Positions 1 to 10,205 of a DNA stretch of 64,000 nucleotides are shown here, in pieces (position 1 is the stretch's first letter; each line of letters begins with the position of its first letter). The stretch is from NCBI RefSeq assembly GCF_901709675.1, contig NC_051100.1, forward strand, positions 12,816,286 to 12,880,285, written 5' to 3'. The translations under genes and the position numbers were made by a program. Below the pieces are notes generated by a model that saw nothing but the letters and a program-made list of their open reading frames with translations, was not told the DNA's origin and made no database searches. The stretch is from Syngnathus acus (lineage: Eukaryota > Chordata > Actinopteri > Syngnathiformes > Syngnathidae).

Positions 1-115
1 TCCATTCAGAAAAGGCAACGTTCAAGGTTCTTTGCTCAGCTTATATTCAGTTGCATATGCCAATGTGGGCCGAGTTTGATGGGTGATGAGTCAGGGGGTG
101 TGGCAAGTTCGCAGG
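1..115. repeat. Edge of a duplicated segment
   Basis: This stretch matches 36817-36933 on the opposite strand with few differences. The match runs off the left edge of the window. It is a separate duplication from the main arms, because the main left arm pairs with 38-57 kb. No gene is visible between here and 330. Confidence 0.8.
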
Positions 116-330
116 AGAGTTAATGTCAGGTCTAAGTACCATAAGACATTATTTTATACACTGAAACAAGAGGCAAAGACAACCAGTATTCCTTTTGCTC
201 GCGAGGAGAATTACGTAGAAGGCCCAGTTACAGTCCTCCACCAATTCTGGACTCCTCTTCCGCTATCGCCTCTTTTTATTTTGGGTTGCCCTGGTTTGCA
301 TACAACTGTATATGACCAAAGATTTGAGGT

Positions 331-2601
331 TGTCAAACGCGCACTTTATTAAAGTGGCACCGGCTCCCCTGTAACGGGTTCAATAAGCCGGGGGTGAAGG
401 GACTCGTCCGTAGCTGACCACCCGAGTTAAATTAATTCTACCAGAATCAATCTTCTTTACGACGCCAATCCTTTTTAAGTCATCCGACGTGCGAGCCGAG
501 TAACTCTATTCGAGGCGAGTCGTCAATATGACCGCGCCGTAATGATGGCTCCCTTCGGTTGTTTGATGCTGGTATTACGTTACGGATATTGTTTAGATGT
601 CTTTGTTAAGACCTCAAGGATTCGTTGCTCTAGCGCACCCTAGCGCTAGTTTTGTCGAAATAACTTTTGATATGGCCTCGCTCTACTTGGTTTGAGGAAG
701 TAACAAGCTTACTTCCTATTTCTCCGAAGAAAGTCCCATTTGCGGAAGTATGTCAATGATAGTGTGTGAGAATGGATTTAATGCATTAAATCACTAATTT
801 TAACATGATATATTTAAACACTTAACCGTGAGAGTGCTTCCACCAATTCGATTGTTTCCAACAAAATAATATTTTACTTAATACGATTGAAAATGATTTA
901 ATCGGATTATTATTATCTTGCAATTTATTTTGAAGGCAACTTAGTCCCTCAAAATCATTCAAAGTAGTCTCTGACGCGGCCCGAAAAAACAGGAACGGGC
1001 TCTTGCCCGAAGGACATTTACTAATTATAGCTCTAACACTAATCCGAAAAGTCGAATTTGAAAACCTTCCTTATTGTTATTTATTATGGTATGTTTGCAT
1101 ACCATAATAATCTCCTATTTATAAACTGAGTTATCAACCCAACCTCAAACAATTAATTGCATACAAATTAGCGCACCACGAATTAAATGAGTATATAAAA
1201 CACATTTATTGAAGAAGCATGAAATAGAATTACAAATCTCAATCCTCCAAAAACTGAACAATCCCACTCACTGATACACTTGCAAATAAAATCATTCAAT
1301 CCCGGAGCACTTTTGATTGCAAAACAAAAATCAGAAAAGAGGGAAAAGGTAGCTACCAATTGGGTGTTATTTTCTTTTTGGTGGAAATAAAGTCGAGTGA
1401 TCAGTTCGATTTTATTTCTAAAATCCAATTTGGAAACTAGTTAGGCCCCGTGAGGACAGACTACCCGATGACTGTCTCCTCCGCTTGCGTACATACAGAA
1501 GAAGTCTCCCCTCACCTAGTTTCTCATGCAAAGTTGTCCAGTCCAATTCTTTGAGTAAATCCAAGTTAATCCAGGCCAGCGATCTTGCGTCTCACACAAG
1601 GCTCTTGAAGGCTGTAGAAAAAGTCTTGAAACTCATACGGGCTTCTTCACGTATGAACGCGGTCCGGGAGAGAGCCCCGCAGATGTCCAAGGTGACCTTT
1701 TTATAGACCTCTCTGGCCCTCCCCCCTTTTTTCTATACTGTCCTCTATAATGTCCTCTATAATGTCCAGCTTCCCACGCTCATAGGCTATGAGTCACAAC
1801 CTTGCGGTTTGAGCAGGTGTCCGCTGGCCTCTATACTGTCCAGTTTCCCACGCTCATAAGTTATGAGTCATAACCTTGCGGTTTGAGCAGCTGGTTCCAC
1901 CCCACTCCCTTTCCACCAAAAATCTGTAGAAACCCCGGCAAGCACCTTATTTCCTCTTTTCTTCACTTCTCCTTTCATAAAACCAATATTTCAAAGTTAC
2001 ACTTTTTACTCAACCATTTAAATCAGAAATCAAAGCCCTTGATTTTATGTTTTAACCTTTTTCTTAACACACCACTCGTGGTGGGCCTCTTTTCCTAATT
2101 GTGTGATAATATTGCTTGTTGCTGTTACAGAATATATTTCAGCCAAGCAAAGAAAAATAAAAAGAAGAAAAAATAAAATAAAAATAAAAACTCATTTGTT
2201 CTTTCCTTTCCAACAATTTTTAACACACCCCTATTCTTATATGGGTGGGCAGCTTAGTCTAATTCTGTGATAATATTGCTTTAAGCGGTTACAGAATATA
2301 TTTTAGCCAAGCAAGTAAAATAAAAATACAAATAAAAACCATTTTTGTGCTTCCATGTGTGTCCCATAATCCGACCCCTCTTTCTCTTTGGTCTCCTGCA
2401 CCGGTTTGGCTCCATCTTTTGGAGAATTTTGGAATTTCAGCTTTGCCAATTCATTCAATATTCCCCCACTTAATTTTGCACCATCTGCTGTTAAAATTTG
2501 GAATGTCAGCCCCGCCAATTTATTACTGGGAGCAATCCATACTCACTTTATGCACCATTTGTTTCCCCCCCCCCCCCCCCCCCACTCCATGTTACATGAC
2601 A
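331..2601. mobile_element. Unclassified 2.27-kb insertion, left arm only
   Basis: Relative to the right arm (near 56826) this is an extra block. It starts with TGTCA, ends with TGACA, and is flanked by the 3-bp sequence ggt at 328-330 and 2602-2604. The right arm has a single ggt-containing site, so it preserves the empty state. The block is AT-rich and has no convincing coding sequence. It contains internal direct duplications: about 65 bp near 1768-1830 and 1833-1893, about 80 bp near 2079-2160 and 2247-2325, and about 40 bp near 2422-2455 and 2495-2525. A run of about 19 C lies at 2565-2583. TG...CA ends would suit a long solo LTR, but the short target duplication is unusual. The class is unresolved. 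Confidence 0.6.
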
Positions 2602-2661
2602 GGTCCAATCGAGACTTGAACTGAGATCACTGGATTTAGAGTCCATAGGGCTCATGGAACC
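2602..2661 (-). pseudogene. Degenerate tRNA-Gln-like gene, anticodon position CTA
   Basis: On the minus strand this 60-nt sequence starts GGTTCCATG and keeps the glutamine-type anticodon arm and T arm. It lacks part of the D arm. The anticodon position reads CTA instead of CTG, which on paper would read UAG. The mirror copy is at 56766-56825. Length and the missing D-loop bases argue for a pseudogene. Confidence 0.6.
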
Positions 2662-2755
2662 CTCAGGTGTGGGGAAGCGTACGATTTCATGGGGCAGCAC
2701 ACAAGCTGCTACCATTTCGCAGATTTTTCCCAGCTAAATGACAAAATATTTGAGG

Positions 2756-2817
2756 GCCAACCGAGACTTGAACTCGGATCACTGGATTCAGATTCCTGAC
2801 CATTACACCATGGAACC
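2756..2817 (-). pseudogene. tRNA-Gln(CTG) pseudogene
   Basis: The minus strand begins GGTTCCATGGTGTAATGGT, the vertebrate tRNA-Gln 5' end. It then loses about seven bases before the CTGAATCC anticodon region and ends with a T arm reading CGAGTTCAAGTCTCGG. The shortened anticodon stem should prevent function. The mirror copy at 56610-56672 has the same deletion, so the loss predates the inverted duplication. Confidence 0.7.
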
Positions 2818-3004
2818 CTGTGAATGACCCAAGCAGGAGCATAATTTTTCTGAGCATAATGCACTAACTAAGGCTACTAAATTGACAAAAGTAGTGGAGG
2901 CCGGGCTTACACACTCACAGGGCTGTACACAAAGTACTGAATTGGAATTTCCAAAATTTTGTTGCAAGTAAATTGGAAGTTCCATCAAGACTTGAACTTG
3001 AATC

Positions 3005-3375
3005 TGTCATGAAACGGATGGAGCAGGGCGACCAAATGCAGCTTGGACAAGGGTTTATTGAAGGGAACTCAAAAGGCAAACTGACATGACTTAACAAAAC
3101 AATAACTTGACTGACTGGGACGTAAAACAAGAAGACAGCAGGACATAACGACAACAAAACAGTACGACAACAACAGGAACCAAAAAGAGATCAAGACAAC
3201 AACAAGGATCCGACAGGGCGTGAGGGGCAGACAGGACTTCTATACACGACAGGTAACAAGAGGCAGGTGAGAATAATCAAACTAATCATGGGCACACAGG
3301 AGGGGAGGAGCGAGCACACAGACAGAAACCATGACAACATACACGTAGTGGAACGGCTAGGGACGAGACGTGACA
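3005..3375 (-). mobile_element. Solo LTR, family A (left arm)
   Basis: A 371-bp block with TGTCA...TGACA ends. On the minus strand it carries CAATAAACCC near its 3' end, the polyadenylation signal of this LTR family. The same family recurs at 17406, 19424, 26348, 28060, 29201, 38617, 40404 and 56042. The mirror copy at 56042-56412 has the same length. No convincing target duplication remains. Confidence 0.75.
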
Positions 3376-3924
3376 GTATTGCTAGTGAAGAGAGAGCAAC
3401 AGCAATCTGTACATATTCTATTAGGTTAGACAATCTCATGAACGTTTTAATGTTCATATTATGCAATTCTTTTCCTTAGTTTATATAAACATAACTGCTC
3501 AATCAGAACACTAATACAACACACACATAGGCACACACAGGGGGGTGACGCCCCCCACACTCAGGTACCAAATGGTCATGTGCCATGTTCCCGCCTTTCC
3601 GGGCAGTATAAAAGAAGCTGACCTGGAGAAGGAAGCTGTTGTTTCATCTGCTGCTGTGCCTCGTGTATTGGCGGCCATTAAACAACCCAAGATCTTGCCA
3701 ATAAAGAACCAACTCTATACTCCACATCTTTGTTGTTCCTGGCTCAACATCGGACATCCCGCACAACACGCAACACTAGATTCAGAGTGCTCAAAATCAC
3801 ACCATGCAAACATTACATGGTAATCCAGAAGAGCATTAGCTTTAAAAACATCCAAGATCCACCAATTGACATAGTAACTCGGAAAACACTTTATCAAATA
3901 CTATATGACCAAATACTGTATTTG

Positions 3925-3996
3925 AGGTCCCACTGAGACTTAAAACTCAGATCACTGGATTCAAAGACCAGAGTGCGGACCATTACACCATGGAAT
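3925..3996 (-). pseudogene. tRNA-Gln(TTG)-like gene, probably degenerate
   Basis: A 72-nt minus-strand sequence with CCATGGTGTAATGGT at the 5' end and anticodon TTG in CTTTGAATCC. The 3' end reads GGGACCT. The 5' acceptor strand reads ATTCCA where GGTCCCA would be needed to pair with it, and the T loop reads TTTTAAG instead of TTCAAAT. The mirror copy is 55394-55465. Confidence 0.65.
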
Positions 3997-4600
3997 AGAC
4001 ACACATACACGCACGCATGCATGCACACACGCACACACACACGCGAACATAAACTATGTTGTGCAGCTATATAATGTGGACATTGTTCTCCAAATCTACA
4101 TGGAAATTATAATGAATAAGTCAGAAAAGACTAACTATGGCAAAAGGATAGCAAAGAATGAGAATATCATCGAATGACAAGATGAACAATAAAAGCAACT
4201 CGAAATAAGCGACATGGGCATGAAACGGTATTAACGTTCATAAGGACCAATTTAACTCCTGTTCCCCAATTTAATCTCCAGTAGTTTGTACCCTGATAAA
4301 TTGCACTCACTGAATGTCTTCTTGGATGGATGAACTGGAAGCCGTTCTGGAGTGGGTCTGCAGTCAGCTGGCCAAGCCAAGAAGGAAAGAGTTGGCGTGA
4401 AAGTTGAAGGAAAAAGAAAAGTAAAAAGGAAACACAGATTAGAGCCTGGTTTCGCCCTACACGTGGTCAGGGGAGCATTGTAGCGGAGTGTCGCACACCT
4501 GGCTGTTGCTGACTCAGAGAGCTTCTGGCTTACGTTTGCCGAGGTGTCCCTGGCACACTATCCAAAGCAGACAACACTGACAAATAAATTTAGAAAAAGT

Positions 4601-4673
4601 TGTTTCCAGCCAGTCTCAAACAGGGGGTGTTTTGCGTCTTAAAAGAACATGATGACCACTACGCTATGGAAAC
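4601..4673 (-). pseudogene. tRNA-Val-like pseudogene
   Basis: The minus strand starts GTTTCCATAGCGTAGTGGTCATCA and ends GGCTGGAAACA, which are tRNA-Val ends. The anticodon stem is mispaired and the anticodon position reads AAG, so a functional valine tRNA is unlikely. The mirror copy is 54748-54817. Confidence 0.6.
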
Positions 4674-4872
4674 TGCTGTGACGTCATTTTGAGAAGTCCG
4701 GCAAAAGTTCAACAAAAGTGAGTGTGGAAGAAAGCAGGCACTTATGAACTTTTTGATTTGCTTTTCAAAACTGTGCCAGCAAAAGCAATTTTTTCATACA
4801 AAGAAATGGGCTCCGCGTCGGGGAATTGAAGCCTGATTTGCCGAGCCGAGGCTGTGAGTCGTTTCGCTAAAG

Positions 4873-5101
4873 CAGGGGTCGGGAACCTTTTTGGCGGACA
4901 GAGCAATACATGCCCATTTTTTACAAATAATTTCCCGTGAGAAGCCATACCATTAAAAAAAAAAAACAATAGGCTAGATACAATTAAATGCATGTATTTT
5001 AATTAAGACCAACAATTTTTTGAGTGTACTAATATATTCTTTTTAATAACGTCACCAAAAGAGCCATATCTGGCTCGTGAGCCATAGGTTCTCGACGCCT
5101 G
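4873..5101. mobile_element. Small non-autonomous hAT element
   Basis: The ends are CAGGGGTCGGGAACC and GGTTCTCGACGCCTG, imperfect inverted repeats of hAT type. It is flanked by cgctaaag (4865-4872) and cgctgaag (5102-5109), an 8-bp target duplication with one change. It lies inside a tRNA-Val-like remnant whose 3' half continues at about 5105-5145. The mirror copy is 54322-54548, so insertion predates the inverted duplication. Confidence 0.85.
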
Positions 5102-5191
5102 CGCTGAAGGGTGCCTTATTTGAGACTGGGTGAAAACCATTCGCACTTTTGTATAGTTTTGCCAGGCTCTTCAAAAGGCCATATGGATCAG

Positions 5192-5264
5192 GTTTCCATG
5201 GTGTAGTGGTTATCACATTTGCCTCACACGCCAAACGTCTGTGGTTTGAAACCGGGTGGAAACA
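5192..5264 (+). tRNA. tRNA-Val(CAC)-like gene
   Basis: A 73-nt sequence beginning GTTTCCATGGTGTAGTGG, anticodon CAC in GCCTCACACGC, ending CCGGGTGGAAACA. The acceptor stem is intact. The anticodon stem has one mismatch and the T stem is weak, so it may not be functional. The mirror copy (54155-54227) has a better T stem but a different anticodon-stem defect. Confidence 0.55.
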
Positions 5265-5379
5265 AGTCTTATGATCCTTTTGATTTGTTCTTCAAAACTG
5301 TGAAACAAAAGCAATTTTCTAACACAAAGAAATAGACTCCGCGTCGGGGAATAGAACCTCAATTTCAATTTCATCATGA

Positions 5380-6548
5380 GCCTCAATTTCATCATCATTT
5401 TAATAAACATTTATGTTAAAACTTGTCTGCTGTTTTATTCCTTGTTTTTATTATTGCCCATTAAAACATAAAAATCTGACATTTGGTTAACTACTTTATA
5501 TGACAATATGCATGTTTTACGTTGTTATATGAGTTGGTGTCCCCCAAAATAATAAATTTCGGCATAACGTTTTTTTCCCCATTCAACCTTTTATTTAAAC
5601 ACAAACACCTTTGGTATCATAACACCATCAACTACAAGCCAACAAATACAAAATTAAAACATCAATGTCGGCATAACATGTGTCGGCTGCGATAGCAGCA
5701 ATGCTGTCTTCACTCACTCGTGAATCTTTGCGAACGACCAATCAGCAGCGAGCGACAGATGGAGGCGGGACTTTACGAGTCAGTGACGTAAGTTCCCGTT
5801 CACGAACAAGTCAGTGACGCAACTAACACCGTTCACGACCGAGAGAGAGACTGTTGCCAACGGATCAGTGTGTAGGTGTTGTATTATAGAAAGAAATGTG
5901 TGAATTACCCGAGCCAATTATTATTTTTATATATAAACAATAATAATTAATAATAATAATAATTAATAATAATTAAAAAAAAATGGCGGGGGGGTAGTTG
6001 TATTGTTTGATGTACATGGGTTGTTACCACGGGATGTTGTAATATAGAGAAAAATGCGTGCGTTGCCGTTGTCGACATTACCGTGTGTTGATTGTTTTTT
6101 GTCTGGTGTATTGTGAAGTGTATTGCTTAGTTGTGTATGTTATTGAAGTGAAAAAACAAAAAATCAGATCAGTGTATGTGTGGGTCGGGGGGGGGGGGGG
6201 ACGATTCGTTGAACGATTCATTTGAACGAATCTTTTGAGTGAACTGATTCTAAAGATTCAGTTCACTTAAAAGAACTGGAATGCACAGCACAAATTTACT
6301 AAATGTTTTGTGACTATGAGTCATGGAACTTAACTGAGCTCTGTGTGCCGTGTCTGTGCTCACTGCCTATGTGTAAGTGAAAGTCACAAAGCTGTGTGCT
6401 GTCTCTGTGCTCTGAATGAGCACCTATGTTTGGACAAATTATATAAACTAACTCTAACCCTATTAACACATTGATTGATATGATGAAGTATAGATGTTTG
6501 TATAAACTAATAAAAGTATGTACACATTGCTGTTGCTCCCTCTTCAGG
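5380..6548. other. Intergenic stretch without a recognisable gene
   Basis: AT-rich DNA that pairs with 48240-48870 and 53520-54010 of the right arm. It holds a low-complexity TAA-rich patch near 5930-5985, a G-run near 6186-6200, and a short inverted-repeat motif built on GAACGATTCGTT-like words near 6200-6285. No coding frame or RNA gene was recognised. Confidence 0.6.
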
Positions 6549-6556
6549 CCCTAAAC

Positions 6557-6757
6557 CAGGGGTCTCAAACTCCAGTCCTCGGGGGCCGCATTCCTACATG
6601 TTTTCCAAGTTTCCCTCGTTAAACACACCTGATTCAAATGATCAGTTCATCCTCACGTTCTGCAGGAGCCTGATAATTGAATCAGGTGTGTTTAACGAGG
6701 AAAATTTGGAAAACATGTAGGAATGCGGCCCCCGAGGACTGGAGTTTGAGACCCCTG
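6557..6757. mobile_element. Palindromic hAT MITE, left arm only
   Basis: A 201-bp element starting CAGGGGTCTCAAACTCC and ending in its near-perfect complement. The whole element folds into one long hairpin with a short loop around 6640-6665. It is flanked by ccctaaac at 6549-6556 and 6758-6765, an exact 8-bp target duplication. The right arm has the empty site with one ccctaaac near 48225-48245. Confidence 0.92.
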
Positions 6758-6780
6758 CCCTAAACTAATCCCCATTCAGT

Positions 6781-7075
6781 TCCATCCATCCATTATCTGT
6801 ACCGCGGGGGGTCGCGGGCGTGCTGGAGCCCATCCCAGCAGTCATCGGGCAGTAGGCAGGGGACAAGTTGTAACTGGTTGGCAGCCAATCGCAGGGCTCA
6901 CGGAGACAAACAACCATTCGCACTTGCACTCACACCTATGGGCAATTTGGATTACTACGTAAATCGGCTGACCAATCATGTTTTTGTGATGTGGGAGGAA
7001 AACTCGGGGAAAACCCACGCAGGCAACAGAACATGCAAACTCCACACAGGGAGCGCCAGATCACGTGTCAAGCAG
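6781..7075 (-). repeat. RTE-type LINE 3'-UTR-like repeat
   Basis: The block starts with CCATCCATCCATTATCTG and includes GGAGCCCATCCCAGC and AACATGCAAACTCCACACAGG. These are the hallmark words of a very common fish repeat that resembles RTE-type LINE tails. The GGATGGATGG-type tail puts it on the minus strand. The mirror copy is 47925-48205. Confidence 0.65.
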
Positions 7076-7077
7076 AT

Positions 7078-7150
7078 CTTTCCATAGTGTAGTGGTTATC
7101 ACGTTCGCCTAACACGCGAAAGGTCCCCAGTTCGAGACTGGGTGGAAACA
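7078..7150 (+). tRNA. tRNA-Val(AAC), left copy
   Basis: A 73-nt tRNA-Val with anticodon AAC in CGCCTAACACGCG, a perfect anticodon stem, T arm CCCAGTTCGAGACTGGG and end GGAAACA. Base 1 is C where the right-arm copy (47835-47907) has G, so the first acceptor pair is lost. It may be a weakened copy of an otherwise good gene. Confidence 0.75.
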
Positions 7151-7261
7151 GCTTTTTCAATATATTTCTTGTCATTGTTGGTGCCTTTGCAAAGTGCCTG
7201 ACACATTAAAACGATTTAGCGTTGCAACTATGTTGTGGTACCGGATTTGACACACAAAGCG

Positions 7262-7665
7262 CTTGATGTCCGATTAGCCCCCCCCCCCCGGAAGAGAAGC
7301 GAACGCGCAGCGTTTGATTTGACGTCACACTAGCCGCCCCCCCCCGGAGAGAAGCGAACGCGCTGCGCTCGACGTCCGATAAGCCCCCCGGAAGAGAAGG
7401 GAACGCGCAGCGTTGGACGTCCCACTAGCACCCCCCCCCCCCGGAAGAGAAGGGAACGCGCAGCTTTGGACGTCCCACTAGCACCCCCCCCCCCCCGAAA
7501 GAGAAGGGAACGCACAGCGCTGGACGTCCCACTAGCACACCCCCCCCGGAAGAGAAGGGAACGCGCAGCGTTGGACGTCCCACTAGCAACCACCCCCCCA
7601 CCCCCCGAAAGAGAAGGGAACGCGCAGCGCTGGACGTCCCACTAGCAACCCCCCCCCCGGGAAAT
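7262..7665. repeat. GC-rich minisatellite, about 60-bp unit
   Basis: Six to seven head-to-tail units. Each has a C-run of 7-13 bases, then GGAAGAGAAGGGAACGCG, CAGCGTTGGACGTCCC and ACTAGCA. The units vary mainly in C-run length. The array is absent from the right arm. Open frames across it are repeat artefacts. Confidence 0.9.
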
Positions 7666-7731
7666 ATTGGCCCCCGGGCCCCTTCACGTTACTAAATATG
7701 GCCCTCCTTGCAAAAAGTTTGGACACACCTA

Positions 7732-7748
7732 CCCTAGACCAACGAGCC
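7732..7748 (-). pseudogene. tRNA-Pro 5' stub
   Basis: Only the first 17 bases of tRNA-Pro survive here on the minus strand (GGCTCGTTGGTCTAGGG). The intact gene is at 47479-47550 in the right arm. The break leads into a hAT-like end (AGGTGTGTCCAAACTTTTT on the minus strand) and then the minisatellite at 7262-7665. Confidence 0.8.
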
Positions 7749-7841
7749 CCGTAGTGAATCAGCTGATTCCGTTACATTCCGATTGGTGGCACATATGACG
7801 GACCTGGACTGCATTTCGGGGATTAATGAATTCTGATTACC

Positions 7842-8610
7842 GTGTTTTTCCATGCATAATGCGCAAAATGTAACTAATTTATTGTCCTAAAATCTGGGGT
7901 GCGCATTATGCATGGGTACAACAATTTTTGAAGAAAATCTCCCTCGAAATAAAACTTGAAATCAGACCTTTCTTCTTGTTTGTTGTCAATCGCGCATCGC
8001 ATTCAGCCATCCTGCCCAACACACTTAGTCAGTAAAATTCATAATTGACGACACATCGTTTGATGCGATGGTGCAATCCTTGATGGTGTGTTATTGTCAA
8101 ATATTGTTTGTTTTTTAATCTCCAACGCAGACCGGATATCATACGGAGGCCGCCATGACAGTATGCGCAGAACGGATGCGCAAGACACGTCAGCTATATA
8201 AAGAGCGAGAGTTCAGTTCTCTACCTATTAGTTTCAATTCACAGTTTAATTAGCAGTTTCAATCAGCAAATAACAAAATGCGTATTACAGGTAATATTTT
8301 ATTTCACAACACTTTGCCTTGTTCCTTTCTTCTCTGCTGTTCACTTCAAACACGCTCCATACGAACACAATGGTCTCGTATCAGACGCTTGCTCAATCAC
8401 CTGCTCGTTTGCTGTCACAATGTACCCTACACAAATCCGAAACATTTCTTCGCTATCGAGTTTGCTAGCCTATGCGCAGTGATACTGACCGGCAAAATAA
8501 CATCCGGTTGTTCCCAAAGATGATCTTTTTTCTGAAATAATTTTACGTTTACGGACTTAAGTAAGAGTCAGAATTTGGGTGCGTATTATACATGGGTAAA
8601 TTACGGTATG
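7842..8610. mobile_element. MITE-like TIR element
   Basis: The left end reads CCGTGTTTTTCCATGCATAATGCGC and the right end GCGTATTATACATGGGTAAATTACGG, which are imperfect inverted repeats of a common fish TIR family. The interior has no convincing coding sequence. The left-only position suggests insertion after duplication, but I could not define a target duplication. Confidence 0.6.
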
Positions 8611-8727
8611 TATTGAATCAATAAAACATTTGATGTCTTGACGGTTTATTGTGGTGTCCGAACAAAAACAAGTGAATTGACTTTGTTTCCTACTTCCGGA
8701 TTTTATTCACATTGCTGTGATTGTTTA

Positions 8728-8806
8728 CGGCAATGGGTCCCATTTTATTAGTCTTTGGTATGACCTGGCTGGGTTGTGAACTTACAACCTTCCAGTTTAG
8801 ATGGGG
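8728..8806 (-). mobile_element. SINE fragment, tRNA-derived
   Basis: The minus strand carries the B-box region and following body (ACTGGAAGGTTGTAAGTTCA, then GGGTCATACCAAAGACTAAT and GGGACCCATTG) of the SINE seen complete at 15663-15985. Only about 80 bp remain. Confidence 0.65.
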
Positions 8807-9119
8807 GGGCGACTTATAATAAGGAGCGACTTATGTGTTTTTTTTTCCAAAAATTTTCAAAATAAAAAAAAAAGTGAAACCGCGATAAACGAACCACGAT
8901 GTAGCAAGGGATAACTGTAATTTGAATTTTAAGTGACGTCAGCAGCGCGACACGGCATGGCGGTTGTTTACAAAAAGGACAAAGATTGATCGCGGGATGA
9001 CGAAGAGCCCCACGTACTAACGGCATCAGTAGCGGCTTTGTTTCTAAGTGACACGGAGGACGAAGAGTTTGAAGGATTTAAGGATTTGGAGTGACACAGA
9101 AGGTTTGAAAAACTATTAT

Positions 9120-9560
9120 GGCTGTTACGCACGCCCGGTCCTACTCTACGGAGCTCTCTTTCACCTCCGTGGATTGAAGTCGGGGGCCGGCGCTCGGCCG
9201 GGTGGCTGTCCAGGGACGGTGGATGGGGGTCGGACATGGCTTTTACGCACGCCCGGTCCTACTCTACGGAGCTCTCTTTCACCTCCGTGGATTGAAGTCG
9301 GGGGCCGGCGCTCGGCCGGGTGGCTGTCCAGGGACGGTCGATGGGGCTCGGACATGGCTTTTATGCACGCCCGGTCCTACTCTACGGAGCTCTCTTTCAC
9401 CTCCGTGGATAGAAGTCGGGGGCCGGCGGTCGGCCGGGTGGCTGTCCGGGGACGGTGGATGGGGTTCGGTCATGGCTTTTACGCACGCCCGGTCCTATTC
9501 TATGGATCTCTCTTCCACCTCCGTGGCTGGAAGTCCACGCCGCCACACGCCTGGAAGTTT
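9120..9560 (+). repeat. 118-bp satellite array, four units
   Basis: Units start at 9120, 9238, 9356 and 9474, exactly 118 bp apart. Each opens GGCTTTTACGCACGCCCGG and includes GAGCTCTCTTTCACCTCCG and CGGCCGGGTGGCTGTCC. The fourth unit diverges after the first half. Related arrays lie at 23970-24310 (minus) and 45660-45960 (plus). The long frames across the arrays are caused by the repeat and are not considered genes. Confidence 0.92.
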
Positions 9561-9874
9561 GTTTTGTTAAATAAAGAGCCGTTTACCAAACCCACGTCTT
9601 TCCTTGTACTTTGTTAACGCTACAATATAGTTAGATACTAGATCTGTGGAATAACGACGAGGCTGACGTCAGGGCGCACGCGCGGCGTTGTTGACAAAGG
9701 ACGAGGAATTCGATCGATGGATTTAATGATTTAGAGTGCACAGATGGTTTGAAAATATTATTGCTTATATAAGAGTTATTTGATATCTAATTTATATATC
9801 GTTATATGGGCCTGTGGAATATTTTGAAGTGCAAGCGCCGTCAGTGGCGCGCACCCATTGTTGACACAGGACGA

Positions 9875-10205
9875 TCGATGGACAGCTTCATACTCCAGGC
9901 TGTTAGGATCCTGAACTCTCTCCCCCCTTCTGCGTAGCGTCCTGTACTTTTGCGCTCTATTCTGACTGTCTGCTGTATGCACACTTGCTCCATTTCTGCT
10001 CCTTTTATTTGTTATGTTATTTGTTTATTTATTATTTACTCACTCTTATTTATTCATTGTTTGTGCCTTCTTGTTTTTATTTTTTGTGTTGTTTACTTAT
10101 ATGTATATTGTGTACTATGTCTTGTCACCGTGGGATAGTGGGAACGTAATTTCGATTTCTTTGTGTCTTGGCATGTGAAGAAATTGACAATAAAGCAGAA
10201 TAAAG
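9875..10205 (+). mobile_element. L2-like LINE 3' end
   Basis: The stretch includes GTCACCGTGGGATAGTGGG and ends TGACAATAAAGCAGAATAAAGG, the 3' UTR end of a LINE family. The same family appears on the minus strand at 25070-25440, which shares CTGTTAGGATCCTGAACTC. The fragment is 5'-truncated, as usual for LINEs. Confidence 0.6.

Noticed and set aside
7330-7593. 87-residue frame with repeated SARSLLFRGG units
   Set aside because: Product of the C-run minisatellite.
8278-8523. 81-residue frame in the MITE interior
   Set aside because: No motif, and it lies inside a non-autonomous TIR element.
9048-9617. 189-residue open frame
   Set aside because: It lies entirely in the 118-bp satellite; frames in several phases and on both strands stay open because of the repeat.
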